Shown here one piece after another: positions 10,658 to 18,528 of a DNA stretch of 28,057 nucleotides; position 1 is the first letter of the stretch, and each line of letters starts with the position of its first letter. This DNA is from Bacteroidales bacterium (lineage in GTDB: Bacteria; Bacteroidota; Bacteroidia; Bacteroidales; Bacteroidaceae), in the NCBI GenBank assembly GCA_004557035.1, contig SFFB01000026.1:1-28057 (forward strand), given 5' to 3'. Under the pieces are notes generated by a model. It worked only from the letters and a program-made list of their open reading frames with translations. It had not been told where the DNA came from and did not search any database. Position numbers and translations under genes: made by a program.

Positions 10658-11359
10658 ATGAATAAATGCTTTAAGTCCCTCACCTTCTCCCTGCTGCTCG
10701 GCGCCGTCGTCGCCTTTTCCGGGACAGCCGCCAGAGCGCAGACCAGCCTCATAGACAGTCTCTTTGCGACCGCTCCTAAGGCTGAGCTGCCGCTGCTTGA
10801 GGTCAACTCACGGCTTGATATGCTCGACCTCTACAACTATAAGATGACAGCAAAGGGAGAAACGCTCTTCGGTAAATATGCCTATCTCGACAGCAAGTCA
10901 GACCACAGTCTGTTCGTCCGCCTCACCGGAGCCAGCACGTGGGAAATGATGCGGCTCGAAGCTCCCGGCTTCCCCGAAAAGTTGCTCTGCCTCCACAGTC
11001 TCACGGGCAGCGTGGCCCAGACCACGGTACGCCTCTACGACACGGCCTGGCAGCTCGACACAACCACCGTCTTGCCCACGTTCAGGCTCGACGACTTCGT
11101 CAACACGACCGACAGCATCGACGACGACACCATGGCCGACCTGCAGCGCCTGCTCTCCGTGCGCCACCTCGTCGTAGCCGGCGAAGAAGCCACGGCGAGC
11201 CACTCAGTGGTCCGTGTGAGCCTCCCCACACTTCACCTGGGCCTCGAAAACCGCCGGCGGTTGGAGCCTCATCTGCACGACCTGCTCCTCACTTGGGACG
11301 GCCGCCGCTTTGACCATCCACAAGCCGTGGCACGAAAAGAAGAGCCGCAGAAATTTTGA
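10658..11359 (+). CDS. Secreted DUF3256 family protein
   Basis: The 233-residue product begins with a signal peptide (Lys-rich start, Leu/Val/Ala core, cleavage near AQ at 27-28). The mature part resembles the Bacteroidota-specific DUF3256 family: a short helix with LPLLEVNSRLDMLDLYNYKM, then a beta-rich segment with STWEMMRL and a later TVRLYDTAW. The family has no known function; I recall no catalytic residues. I chose the ATG at 10658 over an upstream in-frame ATG at 10634 because it puts the charged residues and signal core at the N-terminus. It lies 24 bases downstream of miaA and probably shares its transcript. Confidence 0.72.
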   Translation: MNKCFKSLTFSLLLGAVVAFSGTAARAQTSLIDSLFATAPKAELPLLEVNSRLDMLDLYNYKMTAKGETLFGKYAYLDSKSDHSLFVRLTGASTWEMMRLEAPGFPEKLLCLHSLTGSVAQTTVRLYDTAWQLDTTTVLPTFRLDDFVNTTDSIDDDTMADLQRLLSVRHLVVAGEEATASHSVVRVSLPTLHLGLENRRRLEPHLHDLLLTWDGRRFDHPQAVARKEEPQKF

Positions 11360-11385
11360 TGTTTGACAAGGTTACACTAACTTTG
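11355..11385 (+). promoter_or_regulatory. Promoter of the Fdt-like sugar operon
   Basis: TTTG at 11355-11358, a 19-base spacer and TAACTTTG at 11378-11385 fit the Bacteroidota consensus. The box overlaps the end of the DUF3256 gene. The leader to the ATG at 11417 is about 25 nt. Confidence 0.65.
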
Positions 11386-11416
11386 TCTTTTGTGCCGGGC
11401 GCACACCTTAAATAAA

Positions 11417-11857
11417 ATGAAAAACACGACAAAGCAACATATCTCTCAGTCTCCCACAGATTTTGGCATCATCCCTCTGCCACACCACACCGACGAGCGC
11501 GGAACGCTCTGTGTGGCAGACGGTTCGGACCAGGCCTTTCCCTTCAAGGTGAAAAGGGCATTCTGGATTTATGACGTACCCCAAGACCAAACCCGCGGCC
11601 AACACGCCCACCACAGCTGCGCCGAAGTGCTCATCCCACTCTGCGGAAGTTTCGTGGCACACGTCAATGACGGCACACGCACAATGGACTTCGTGATGGA
11701 CAACCGTAACGAAGGGCTCTACATCCCGCCGATGGTCTGGTGCAGTTTCTCTGACTTTTCGACAGACTGCGTTTGTCTCTGCCTTACATCCGACGAATAC
11801 GACAAAGAAGGCTATATCAACGACCTCAACCTCTATCTCAACGAAAAACAGAAGTGA
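11417..11857 (+). CDS. fdtA: FdtA-like dTDP-4-keto-6-deoxyglucose 3,4-ketoisomerase
   Basis: Enzymes of this cupin family move the keto group of dTDP-4-keto-6-deoxy-D-glucose from C4 to C3, preparing it for amination. The 146-residue product contains the family signature RGQHAHHSCAEVLIPLCGS (60-78), with His63 and His65 at the positions of the catalytic histidine pair of FdtA. Segments FKVKRAFWIYDVP and GLYIPPMVWCSF also match the family. ATG 11417 is the natural start; an in-frame GTG upstream (11390) adds residues outside the fold. It is the first gene of a six-gene operon and its stop codon overlaps the next start (GTGA). The product stereochemistry (galacto or gluco) cannot be told from sequence. 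Confidence 0.82.
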   Translation: MKNTTKQHISQSPTDFGIIPLPHHTDERGTLCVADGSDQAFPFKVKRAFWIYDVPQDQTRGQHAHHSCAEVLIPLCGSFVAHVNDGTRTMDFVMDNRNEGLYIPPMVWCSFSDFSTDCVCLCLTSDEYDKEGYINDLNLYLNEKQK

Positions 11858-12828
11858 TTGCCGGCCTCACATACCACGCCTCGCTGGCCCGGGAATGGGA
11901 CCAAGCCGTCGGCGCCTCGCGCAACGGCACGTTCCTGCTGCGGCGACCGTTTATGGACTACCACGCCGACCGTTTTGAAGACCATTCACTCCTTTTTACT
12001 TCTCATTCAGACGACATCTTAGGTCTGTTGCCGGCTCACATCCGCCGCGAACAACAATTGGCCATAAGCCACGGCGGTCTCACCTATGGCGGACTCGTGC
12101 TTTCGCCTAAGGCCACTCTCACCGACGTGAGGGATATGTTCGTCCAGACGGCCCATTGTTTTTTGGCCGAAGGTTGCAAGCAACTCATCTATAAACCCAT
12201 TCCCCACATCTACCACGCCTATCCCACGCAAGAAGACTTGTATTGGCTCTTCAGAGCCGAGGCACGTCTCGAGTCGAGGGCCGTGGCCGGCACCATTGAC
12301 TTGCAAAGCCCTCTGGCCGCCACCCTGTGGCACCGCAAAACCAAAAAGCAAGCCTGCGAAGGTTTGCAAATGACCGAAAACGGCGGACACGACGCTCAGG
12401 CAGCCTTTTGGGACATCGTGTGTGAGGTGCTCGAGACCCGCCACGCCACCCGGCCGGTGCATAGTCTGGACGAAATCTCCCTGCTCTGCTCACGTTTCCC
12501 CAACGAAATTACACTCTTCACCGTGGCCACTGCCGAGGGTAGCATCATTGGCGGTTGCCTGCTCTTCCTTGCCGGACAGGTGGCCCACGTACAATATATG
12601 GAAGTGGGTGAAGAGGGACGCCGCCGCCGCGCCTTAGACTGGTTGATGCAACGCCTCATTCCGCTTATGCACCAACGCGGTTACCGCTATTTGGACTACG
12701 GCATCTCTACCGAACAAGGCGGCCGCTATCTCAACGAAGGCTTGGCCTATCAGAAAGAAGGCTTCGGCGGACGTGCCGTGTGCTACGACGCCTATGCCGT
12801 AGACCTTGAAAAACTCGCTTCGCTATGA
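11854..12828 (+). CDS. FemAB/GNAT-like N-acyltransferase
   Basis: The 324-residue product starts with GTG at 11854, overlapping the previous stop as GTGA. It resembles the two-domain GNAT fold of FemAB-type acyltransferases (GNAT_6). Visible features are an N-terminal half with ISHGGLTYGGLVL, and a C-terminal half with GSIIGGCLLFLAG, an acyl-CoA-binding-like GRRRRALDWLMQ, and YLDYGISTEQGGRYLNEGLAYQKEGFGGR. Placed between the ketoisomerase and the aminotransferase, it is likely to acylate the new 3-amino group, a job done in the classical pathway by the hexapeptide-repeat enzyme FdtC. That role is inferred from position. The next gene overlaps by four bases (ATGA). Confidence 0.75.
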   Translation: MIAGLTYHASLAREWDQAVGASRNGTFLLRRPFMDYHADRFEDHSLLFTSHSDDILGLLPAHIRREQQLAISHGGLTYGGLVLSPKATLTDVRDMFVQTAHCFLAEGCKQLIYKPIPHIYHAYPTQEDLYWLFRAEARLESRAVAGTIDLQSPLAATLWHRKTKKQACEGLQMTENGGHDAQAAFWDIVCEVLETRHATRPVHSLDEISLLCSRFPNEITLFTVATAEGSIIGGCLLFLAGQVAHVQYMEVGEEGRRRRALDWLMQRLIPLMHQRGYRYLDYGISTEQGGRYLNEGLAYQKEGFGGRAVCYDAYAVDLEKLASL

Positions 12829-13931
12829 CCCGCATCCCTTTCCTGCCACTCCACGACATCAACGCCCGTCAGGCAGAGGCCCTGCAAGCCGCCGCCAGTC
12901 GCGTGATGGCCTCGGGATGGTATCTGCGCGGCGAAGAGACAGCAGCCTTTGAAAGAAAATTTGCCGACTATATCGGTACGGCGCACTGCGTCGGCGTGGC
13001 CAACGGACTGGATGCTCTCACGTTGATTTTCACAGCCTTGAAAATACGCCACCAATGGGCCGACGGCGACGAGGTCCTTGTCCCGGCCATGACGTTCATA
13101 GCCACGGCCGAAGCCGTTGAGCGAGCCGGTCTCCACCCCATATTCACCGAAGTGACGCAAGACGCCCTCATCGACCCGGAAGCCTTGACGGCAGGCCTTA
13201 GTGAAAAGACGCGAGCCGTGTGTCCCGTCCATCTCTACGGGCAAATGGCCGACATGAAGGCCATTCAGACTTTCGCCGACGCCCACGGCTTGCTCGTGGT
13301 CGAAGATGCAGCCCAGGCCCACGGCGCCCAAACCGACGCAGGCCGCGCAGGCGCTCTCGGCACGGCTGCCGCCTTCAGTTTCTATCCCGGGAAAAACCTC
13401 GGCGCACTTGGCGACGGTGGAGCGGTGACTACAAACGACGCCGCATTGGCCAGCCTTATCCGGACACTGGCCAACTACGGTGCCGAACAAAAATACCACC
13501 ATCGCTACAGCGGCATCAATAGCCGGCTCGACGAGATACAGGCGGCCATGCTTTCGGTCAAACTGGACCGGCTCGACGCCGACAATGCCCATCGGCGCCA
13601 GGTGGCGGCTCAATATGCCGAAGAAATCACCTCGCCGTTTGTGTCGCTACCCTACGGCGGACGGAGTGACTCTGGCATTTTCCATATCTATGCCCTGCGC
13701 TCGCCCCACCGCGACAAGTTGCAGCAACATCTGCACCAAGTCGGCATCGAGACTCTCATACACTATCCCGTGCCGCTTCACCGACAGCCCGTCTATAGCC
13801 AAGCCGTCACACAATCGTTTCCAGTGGCCGAACAGATAGCGGCAGAAGAACTCAGCCTGCCCATAGGCCCCACCTTGAATAAAGAAAGCGTTCACCTCAT
13901 CGCACAAACCATCAACTCTTTCAGACTATGA
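12825..13931 (+). CDS. fdtB: FdtB-like DegT/DnrJ/EryC1 sugar aminotransferase
   Basis: The 368-residue product is a PLP-dependent nucleotide-sugar aminotransferase of the DegT/DnrJ/EryC1/StrS family. The Schiff-base lysine is Lys190 in FSFYPGKNLGALGDGGAV, the PLP-ring Asp161 lies in VVEDAAQAHGA, and GVANGLDAL (57-65) forms the phosphate-binding region. The N-terminal LPLHDINARQ and the late YRFHR-like loop (YHHRYSGINSRLDEIQAAML) are typical. With an FdtA-like isomerase in the same operon, 3-amination of dTDP-3-keto-6-deoxyhexose is the likeliest reaction. The ATG overlaps the previous stop and its own stop overlaps the next ATG, so translation is probably coupled. Confidence 0.87.
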   Translation: MTRIPFLPLHDINARQAEALQAAASRVMASGWYLRGEETAAFERKFADYIGTAHCVGVANGLDALTLIFTALKIRHQWADGDEVLVPAMTFIATAEAVERAGLHPIFTEVTQDALIDPEALTAGLSEKTRAVCPVHLYGQMADMKAIQTFADAHGLLVVEDAAQAHGAQTDAGRAGALGTAAAFSFYPGKNLGALGDGGAVTTNDAALASLIRTLANYGAEQKYHHRYSGINSRLDEIQAAMLSVKLDRLDADNAHRRQVAAQYAEEITSPFVSLPYGGRSDSGIFHIYALRSPHRDKLQQHLHQVGIETLIHYPVPLHRQPVYSQAVTQSFPVAEQIAAEELSLPIGPTLNKESVHLIAQTINSFRL

Positions 13932-14737
13932 CCATCGACATTCTCATTTGCTCTTTCAACAAAGGCATTGTCCGCATCGATGATGTTTTGTTGCCGCCTC
14001 GCGAAGGCATACACTACATCGTGTCTTACCAATACACCGACGAGCGCTATATCGACCTCATCCCCGACTGCATCAAAGAGCGTACAGATGTCGTGCTCTA
14101 TAAATACAAAGGCCAAGGCCTGGCCGCCAACCGCAATCTGGCCATCGAGCGCGCCACAAGCGACCTCTTGATGTTTGCCGACGACGACACGCGCATACGT
14201 CCCGACACCTTCGACAAAGTGCTTGACATTTTTGAGAATAGGCCTGAACTCGACGTGGCCTTTTTCACGGCCGGCACCTATACGGGCAAACCCCTCAAAG
14301 ACTATCCCACCGAAGAGCTGGACGTCACCGAGGCGCCCCGCAATCACTCCATCTCGACGATTGAAATAGTGTGTCGCCGACGCAGCATACAGGGCAAAAT
14401 CCGTTTCGACGAGCGCTTTGGCCTGGGCACTAAGTTCCTCACCTGTGGCGAGGAAGAAATCTGGCTTGAAAACGCGCTGCGCGCCAAACTCAATATGCGC
14501 TATTTTCCCATCCGTACGGTCGAAACGTCCACGATGCTCAAAAAGTCGCTCATCTACGTTGACGCAGGCGTGCAACGCAGTCGTGGTGCCTACACTTATT
14601 ATGTCAAAGGGCGCAAGGCTTGGTGGATTTGCTTCCGCTTTGCCCTCAAGTCGGCTCGCGAAGGCTATTGTCATTTCTGGCCCATGTGGCGCCATCTGAG
14701 CGAAGGCATCCGCTACATGCGCCGCACCAAAGGTTAA
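13928..14737 (+). CDS. GT2-like glycosyltransferase, tandem copy 1
   Basis: The 269-residue product has a GT-A type glycosyltransferase core: a beta-strand start IDILICSFNKGI, a nucleotide-binding region GLAANRNLAIERA (64-76), and the metal-binding DDD at 85-87 in LLMFADDDTRIRPD. A later FDERFGLGTKFLTCGEEEIWL segment supplies the usual Glu/Asp acceptor-site residues. The start differs from common GT2 proteins (the VSVIIPxYN motif is replaced by a CSFNKGI-type opening), a feature shared with the next gene. No membrane helices are seen, so it is probably a peripheral enzyme working on a lipid-linked glycan. The start overlaps the aminotransferase stop by four bases. Confidence 0.82.
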   Translation: MTIDILICSFNKGIVRIDDVLLPPREGIHYIVSYQYTDERYIDLIPDCIKERTDVVLYKYKGQGLAANRNLAIERATSDLLMFADDDTRIRPDTFDKVLDIFENRPELDVAFFTAGTYTGKPLKDYPTEELDVTEAPRNHSISTIEIVCRRRSIQGKIRFDERFGLGTKFLTCGEEEIWLENALRAKLNMRYFPIRTVETSTMLKKSLIYVDAGVQRSRGAYTYYVKGRKAWWICFRFALKSAREGYCHFWPMWRHLSEGIRYMRRTKG

Positions 14738-14744
14738 TGTCTGC

Positions 14745-14775
14745 ACGCCTTGAAAGTCTGCAGGCGTCTTTTATA
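14745..14775 (+). terminator. Weak terminator or attenuator between the tandem GT genes
   Basis: A 6-bp stem ACGCCT/AGGCGT (14745-14750 with 14762-14767) with an 11-base loop is followed by CTTTTATATTT. It is weaker than the other terminators in the window and may only reduce transcription into the later operon genes. Confidence 0.4.
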
Positions 14776-14793
14776 TTTCTTATCTGAACACAG

Positions 14794-15588
14794 ATGCTCT
14801 CCCTTGAAATACTGATATGCACCATCGACGACGGCATAGTGCGTGCCGCCTCTGTGCCTTGCGCCCCTCTCGAAGGGGTGAGCTACCTCATCTCGTGGCA
14901 ACAAAGCCAGCCCAACCAGCCCAAAGTGCCGGCGTCGCTGCTTGAACGCGACGACATAAGGATAGTCACCCTTCAGGGCCGCGGCCTTTCGCGCAACCGT
15001 AACCACGCGCTGGCACACGCTCAGGGCGACATCATTCTGATATCTGACGACGACACGCGCTACGAGCCGGAATATTTCAGCCGTATTGTCAAGGCTTTTG
15101 AAGAAAGGGCCGAGGCCGACATCATCACTTTCCAGATGGCCAATCCCGATGGTGAAATCACGATGCCCTATCAGACAAAGTCCTACGACTATGCCCGTCG
15201 GCCCCGCGGCAGTTACATCTGTTCGTGTGAGATAGCCTGCCGCCGCACGTCAGCCTTGCCGCAGTTTGACGAACGCTTCGGACTCGGCTCAGACTATTTG
15301 GCCTCGGGCGAGGAAGACGTCTTCATTCATCAAGCCCATTTGAACGGTTTGAAAATCATATACATACCTCAGGTCATCGTACGCACCAACACGGCCACGA
15401 CGGGCACGCGTTTTCTCACGTGGGACGCCGTGCAGCGGTCTAAAGGCGCCGTGCTCTGCTTCATTCACGGCTACCGCAGTGCGTGGCTTCGCTGCTTGAA
15501 GATAGCGCTTGGGCTGCCTGCCGGAACCAAGCGCAGAGCCATTTTCAAGGAGATGATCAAAGGAGCCCAATACGTGCGCAGGTCGTAG
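14794..15588 (+). CDS. GT2-like glycosyltransferase, tandem copy 2
   Basis: The 264-residue product is a paralogue of the preceding glycosyltransferase. It opens with LEILICTIDDGIVR, has LSRNRNHALAHA (65-76), the metal-binding DDD again at exactly 85-87 (ILISDDDTRYEPE), and FDERFGLGSDYLASGEEDVFIH near residues 155-176. Both proteins keep a C-terminal Arg/Lys-rich amphipathic region (ending in IKGAQYVRRS here) that could hold them at the membrane. The conserved spacing argues for tandem duplication followed by divergence in acceptor or donor choice. Substrates cannot be told. A 56-base spacer with a weak hairpin precedes it. Confidence 0.82.
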   Translation: MLSLEILICTIDDGIVRAASVPCAPLEGVSYLISWQQSQPNQPKVPASLLERDDIRIVTLQGRGLSRNRNHALAHAQGDIILISDDDTRYEPEYFSRIVKAFEERAEADIITFQMANPDGEITMPYQTKSYDYARRPRGSYICSCEIACRRTSALPQFDERFGLGSDYLASGEEDVFIHQAHLNGLKIIYIPQVIVRTNTATTGTRFLTWDAVQRSKGAVLCFIHGYRSAWLRCLKIALGLPAGTKRRAIFKEMIKGAQYVRRS

Positions 15589-15611
15589 CGCGGTCTGCCT
15601 TTTTCTCCACT

Positions 15612-16559
15612 ATGATTTCTGTCGTTATCCCCTTTTATAATCGTGCCGACTATCTGGAGCGCACATTGCGCTCCGTAGTCTGCCAGACAGACGCCCCCGA
15701 CGAGGTCGTCCTGGTTGATAACGGCTCGACAGACCGCTCCCGACAGGTCTGTCTCGACTTCATCCACAATCTACCCTCAAACACCCCCATCGCCTTCCGC
15801 CTCATCGACGCTCCCCAACGCGGCGCCGCCTATGCGCGCAACTGCGGCTGGCAGGCCGCAAAAGGCGACCACATCGTTTTTTTTGACTCCGACGACGAGA
15901 TGTCTGCCGATTTCATTGCCGACATCCGCCGCCATTTCTCCCTTCATCCCTCCACCCAATTGGTCTGCGCCGCCACGCGTATGGTATTTGGCGACGGACG
16001 AGAGCGTGTGCGTCGTGGACACCACAGCCAAAGCATCACCGACCAAGTTTTGCTGGGTATGCTCAACACCGTGGGTATGGCCATGGACCGGCGATTGCTG
16101 GAAAGTGTGGGCGGATGGGACAGCACGCTGCGCATCTGGGACGACTGGGAACTGGGCATACGTCTGCTGCTGAGCAGGCCCGAAACAGGATGGTTGAAAC
16201 ATAAGGTCTATCACCGCCTCTACGTACACGACGAAAGCCTCACCGGCAGCAATTTCCACTCTCGAACCGACGCGCTCATCGCGGCCCTAAAGGCGGCCCA
16301 TACGGCCATAGGCCAACAGATGCCGACAGGCCGACGGCGCCGCCACGCCCTTGCAGCCATTGCAATCCGGCACTATTTCCTGGCCGGCGTGATGGCGCGT
16401 GAGGGACACCCGAAAGAGGCCGGGCAAATGCTGAAGGCTTGCCCTGCGACGCCGGTGTGGCCCAAGTGGATGTATGGACTTCTGAAACGCTACACAGCAG
16501 CCGGCGGCAGAGGCACATTGTCGCTCGGTCGTGTTTTGCTGAAGATGACGATTTGGTAG
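15612..16559 (+). CDS. GT2 family glycosyltransferase
   Basis: The 315-residue product is a standard family 2 glycosyltransferase: MISVVIPFYNRADYLERTL opening (split here only by length), EVVLVDNGSTD (31-41), GAAYARNCGW (71-80), and the metal-binding FFDSDDEM (90-97) with Asp92, Asp94 and Asp95. WDDWELGIRLLL further on matches the usual acceptor-side ED/WD motif. The ATG at 15612 is right because it begins the first GT2 strand; the frame extends upstream to 15483 but only as overlap with the preceding gene. It lies 23 bases after that gene and ends the six-gene operon. No terminator is visible after it. Confidence 0.87.
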   Translation: MISVVIPFYNRADYLERTLRSVVCQTDAPDEVVLVDNGSTDRSRQVCLDFIHNLPSNTPIAFRLIDAPQRGAAYARNCGWQAAKGDHIVFFDSDDEMSADFIADIRRHFSLHPSTQLVCAATRMVFGDGRERVRRGHHSQSITDQVLLGMLNTVGMAMDRRLLESVGGWDSTLRIWDDWELGIRLLLSRPETGWLKHKVYHRLYVHDESLTGSNFHSRTDALIAALKAAHTAIGQQMPTGRRRRHALAAIAIRHYFLAGVMAREGHPKEAGQMLKACPATPVWPKWMYGLLKRYTAAGGRGTLSLGRVLLKMTIW

Positions 16560-16591
16560 GCCTTTTACACGCGCGATTGGTTCATTTTCAC

Positions 16592-16599
16592 TAAATTTG
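16592..16599 (+). promoter_or_regulatory. Likely -7 box of pheS
   Basis: TAAATTTG matches TAnnTTTG and lies 36 bases before the pheS ATG. No TTG sits at the usual distance upstream, so only the -7 box is supported. Confidence 0.45.
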
Positions 16600-16635
16600 C
16601 AGGCAAAATAAAACAACAGCAACAATACCCCAAGT

Positions 16636-17655
16636 ATGATTGAAAAGATAAACCGGCTGCTTGAAGAAGTGGCCACACTCACCGCAACCGACGAAAAGAC
16701 GCTCGAAGAGCTTCGCATCAAATACCTCAGCAAAAAAGGCGAACTCAACGCCCTCATGGCCGAGTTTCGCAACGTGCCGGCCGAGCAGAAGAGAGAGATG
16801 GGCCAACGCCTCAACGGCTTGAAGACGGCCATCACCGAAAAACTCGCCGAACTGCGTGCGGCTGTGGCCACAACCGACGCCTCGCACGACGACCTCGACC
16901 TCACCCGCACGCCCTACCCCATACCTCTGGGCACCCGTCATCCGCTCTCCATCGTCAAAAACGAAATCATAGACATTTTTTCGCGCCTCGGTTTCTCCCT
17001 GGCCGACGGTCCGGAGATTGAAGACGACTGGCACGTGTTCTCTTCGATGAATTTTGCACCAGACCATCCGGCACGCGACATGCAGGACACCTTTTTCGTG
17101 GAGCAACAACCCGACATCGTGTTGCGCACACATACCAGTTCGGTGCAGAGCCGTGTGATGGAGACGACACAGCCCCCCATCCGCGTGATCTGCCCCGGTC
17201 GTGTCTATCGCAACGAAGCCATCTCGGCCCGTGCCCACTGCTTTTTCCATCAAGTGGAAGGCCTCTACGTCGACAAGGACGTATCGTTCACCGACCTGAA
17301 ACAGGTATTGCTCACCTTTGCCCGCGAGATGTTTGGTGCCGACACGCGCATCCGTCTGCGTCCGTCGTACTTCCCCTTCACCGAACCCAGTGCCGAGATG
17401 GACATCTCGTGTAACATTTGTGGCGGAAAGGGTTGCGGTTTCTGCAAACATACGGGATGGGTGGAGATACTCGGCTGCGGCATGGTCGATCCCGCCGTCC
17501 TCGAAGCCAATGGCATAGACAGCAAAGTTTATAAAGGTTATGCTTTCGGCATGGGCGTGGAGCGCATCACCAACTTGAAGTATCAGGTGAGCGACCTTCG
17601 CCTATTCTCGGAAAACGACGTGCGTTTCCTCGACGAGTTCATCTCGGCCAATTAA
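16636..17655 (+). CDS. pheS: Phenylalanyl-tRNA synthetase alpha subunit
   Basis: This is the catalytic subunit of the (alpha-beta)2 enzyme that charges tRNA-Phe. The 339-residue product has an N-terminal coiled coil (about 1-85) that contacts tRNA. A class II synthetase core follows: HPLSIVKNEIIDIF, DGPEIEDDWHVFSSMNF, motif 2 with CPGRVYRNEAISARAHCFFHQVEG, a FPFTEPSAEMD segment, CNICGGKGCGFCKHTGW with paired Cys residues, and motif 3 GMGVERITNLKYQVSDLRLF. Length matches bacterial PheS. The beta subunit gene is not adjacent, which is common in Bacteroidota. It has its own -7 box and a strong terminator. Confidence 0.97.
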   Translation: MIEKINRLLEEVATLTATDEKTLEELRIKYLSKKGELNALMAEFRNVPAEQKREMGQRLNGLKTAITEKLAELRAAVATTDASHDDLDLTRTPYPIPLGTRHPLSIVKNEIIDIFSRLGFSLADGPEIEDDWHVFSSMNFAPDHPARDMQDTFFVEQQPDIVLRTHTSSVQSRVMETTQPPIRVICPGRVYRNEAISARAHCFFHQVEGLYVDKDVSFTDLKQVLLTFAREMFGADTRIRLRPSYFPFTEPSAEMDISCNICGGKGCGFCKHTGWVEILGCGMVDPAVLEANGIDSKVYKGYAFGMGVERITNLKYQVSDLRLFSENDVRFLDEFISAN

Positions 17656-17682
17656 CTCTAAGACCCTATTAATCAAAACGAT

Positions 17683-17720
17683 AAAAGACGGAATGCTTCG
17701 CTTGAGGCATTCCGTCTTTT
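17683..17720 (+). terminator. Rho-independent terminator of pheS
   Basis: A perfect 14-bp stem (17683-17696 with 17707-17720) with a 10-base loop begins with four A and ends with four T, so it could work in both directions. It starts 28 bases after the pheS stop. Confidence 0.9.
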
Positions 17721-17935
17721 GTGTCTGTATTGTTCATGTTAGGCTGTGTTTTGTGACAAGAATGGTGCTGGTTTCAGATTTTTTGGCAAAAGGCAGGAGA
17801 GATGCTAAAGTTGTAGAAAAACGCAGAACAAGGCTGATAGAACTTCGCAAAACGCTCATATTCTTTACGTTATGGCGTTTCATCATTATCATGGTTATTC
17901 TCAACAAGTCGAAAAGTCATTTTCTGGCGCTTCCG

Positions 17936-17987
17936 ATAAGGACAGCTTTTACGGGAATAAGGACAGAAATTTCTGTCATAAGGACAG
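17936..17987 (-). repeat. Three-unit 21-bp repeat array (CTGTCCTTAT family), inverted
   Basis: ATAAGGACAG occurs three times without change at 17936-17945, 17957-17966 and 17978-17987, an exact 21-bp period. On the minus strand this is CTGTCCTTAT, the word at 8108-8138. Between units 2 and 3 lies a perfect 16-bp palindrome, GACAGAAATTTCTGTC (17962-17977). Confidence 0.75.
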
Positions 17988-18027
17988 GACGAGACAAAAT
18001 TCGGGTTTGTAAACGCTTGATACACAC

Positions 18028-18051
18028 AAAAAGAGGCCCGACAGCCTCTTT
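18028..18051 (-). terminator. Terminator-like hairpin, minus strand
   Basis: AAAGAGGC (18030-18037) pairs with GCCTCTTT (18044-18051) around a 6-base loop. Read on the minus strand it ends in a run of five T. No gene ends here; a minus-strand TATCTTTG box about 25-35 bases further upstream hints at a tiny transcript. Confidence 0.4.
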
Positions 18052-18170
18052 GCTCCTCTATCCTACACCAAAGATAAGCCGAAAGCAGGAGGCGGAAAAA
18101 GACAAAATGGCGAGGTCGTTTCATGAGCGGCCAAGCAAGCCCCAAAGCTTTGACGACAATGTAGGGACAA

Positions 18171-18220
18171 AAGAAAAGGGTTGGCCAAAGCGATGTAACA
18201 CCGCGGCCAACCCTTTTCTT
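18171..18220 (-). terminator. Terminator of the winged-helix gene
   Basis: A perfect 16-bp stem (18171-18186 with 18205-18220) with an 18-base loop is flanked by A/T runs, so it can act in either direction. It begins 21 bases after the stop of the minus-strand gene at 18242. Confidence 0.88.
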
Positions 18221-18241
18221 TATGTGCTAAAAGGTTTACGC

Positions 18242-18448
18242 TTAACCGATGAGGCTGAAAGTGAAGTCTTTTTCGGCTTCTTCAGCGCTGATTTTGCCTT
18301 CGCGCATCAACCAGCCGAGACCGAGATAGAGATCTTTCTCGCTTTTGGCACCGGCGGCCTTTTTCAGTTCTTTACCAGTGAGAGCACCTTTCTCGTTGAG
18401 GGCTTCCCAGATTTTTCCGGCGAGTTCGCCGGCTTTCTGCTGTAACAT
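18242..18448 (-). CDS. Small winged helix-turn-helix protein (DUF2582)
   Basis: The 68-residue product matches the small single-domain winged-helix family DUF2582 found in Bacteroidota. It has a first helix AGELAGKIWEALNEKG, a turn ALTGKELKKAAG, the recognition-like helix KSEKDLYLGLGWLMREG, and a short wing KISAEEAEKDFTFSL. Such proteins may bind DNA, but no target is known. It is monocistronic, with a TAAATTTG box 73-80 bases upstream of the ATG and a strong terminator behind it, suggesting solid independent expression. Confidence 0.85.
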   Translation of the reverse strand: MLQQKAGELAGKIWEALNEKGALTGKELKKAAGAKSEKDLYLGLGWLMREGKISAEEAEKDFTFSLIG

Positions 18449-18520
18449 GCTTTTAATAATTGATGATTAAAGAAATAGTTTCTAAGTTGATCAGCGGACG
18501 TCTGTCGCGCTTTGACAGTG

Positions 18521-18528
18521 CAAATTTA
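18521..18528 (-). promoter_or_regulatory. -7 box of the winged-helix gene
   Basis: On the minus strand TAAATTTG matches the -7 consensus. The implied leader is about 65-70 nt. No clear -33 box is visible. Confidence 0.45.

Larger units (their letters stand above)
17721..18170. other. Gene-free spacer between two strong terminators
   Basis: No credible gene is seen. Frames on both strands here (for example 17870-18145 minus) read through the 21-bp repeat and the terminators and show no family signature. The stretch contains the 21-bp array (17936-17987) and a small minus-strand terminator-like hairpin (18028-18051), so a short minus-strand transcript is possible but unproven. Confidence 0.45.

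Noticed and set aside
17936..17987. CRISPR array
   Set aside because: Repeat word is 10 bases with 11-base intervals, far below CRISPR sizes, and no cas genes are present.
17870..18145. Minus-strand frame containing CPYDRNF, CPYSRKS, CPYRKRQ heptads
   Set aside because: The heptads come from the 21-bp DNA repeat. The related array at 8108 reads similarly in one frame but has no start codon and soon meets a stop, so a DNA role is likelier than a peptide.
18028..18150. Small RNA gene on the minus strand
   Set aside because: A TATCTTTG box and a terminator-like hairpin exist, but the product would be only about 45 nt and the -33 spacing is poor; too weak to call.
17693..18445. 250-codon plus-strand frame
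   Set aside because: It runs through two terminators, the repeat array and the antisense of the winged-helix gene.
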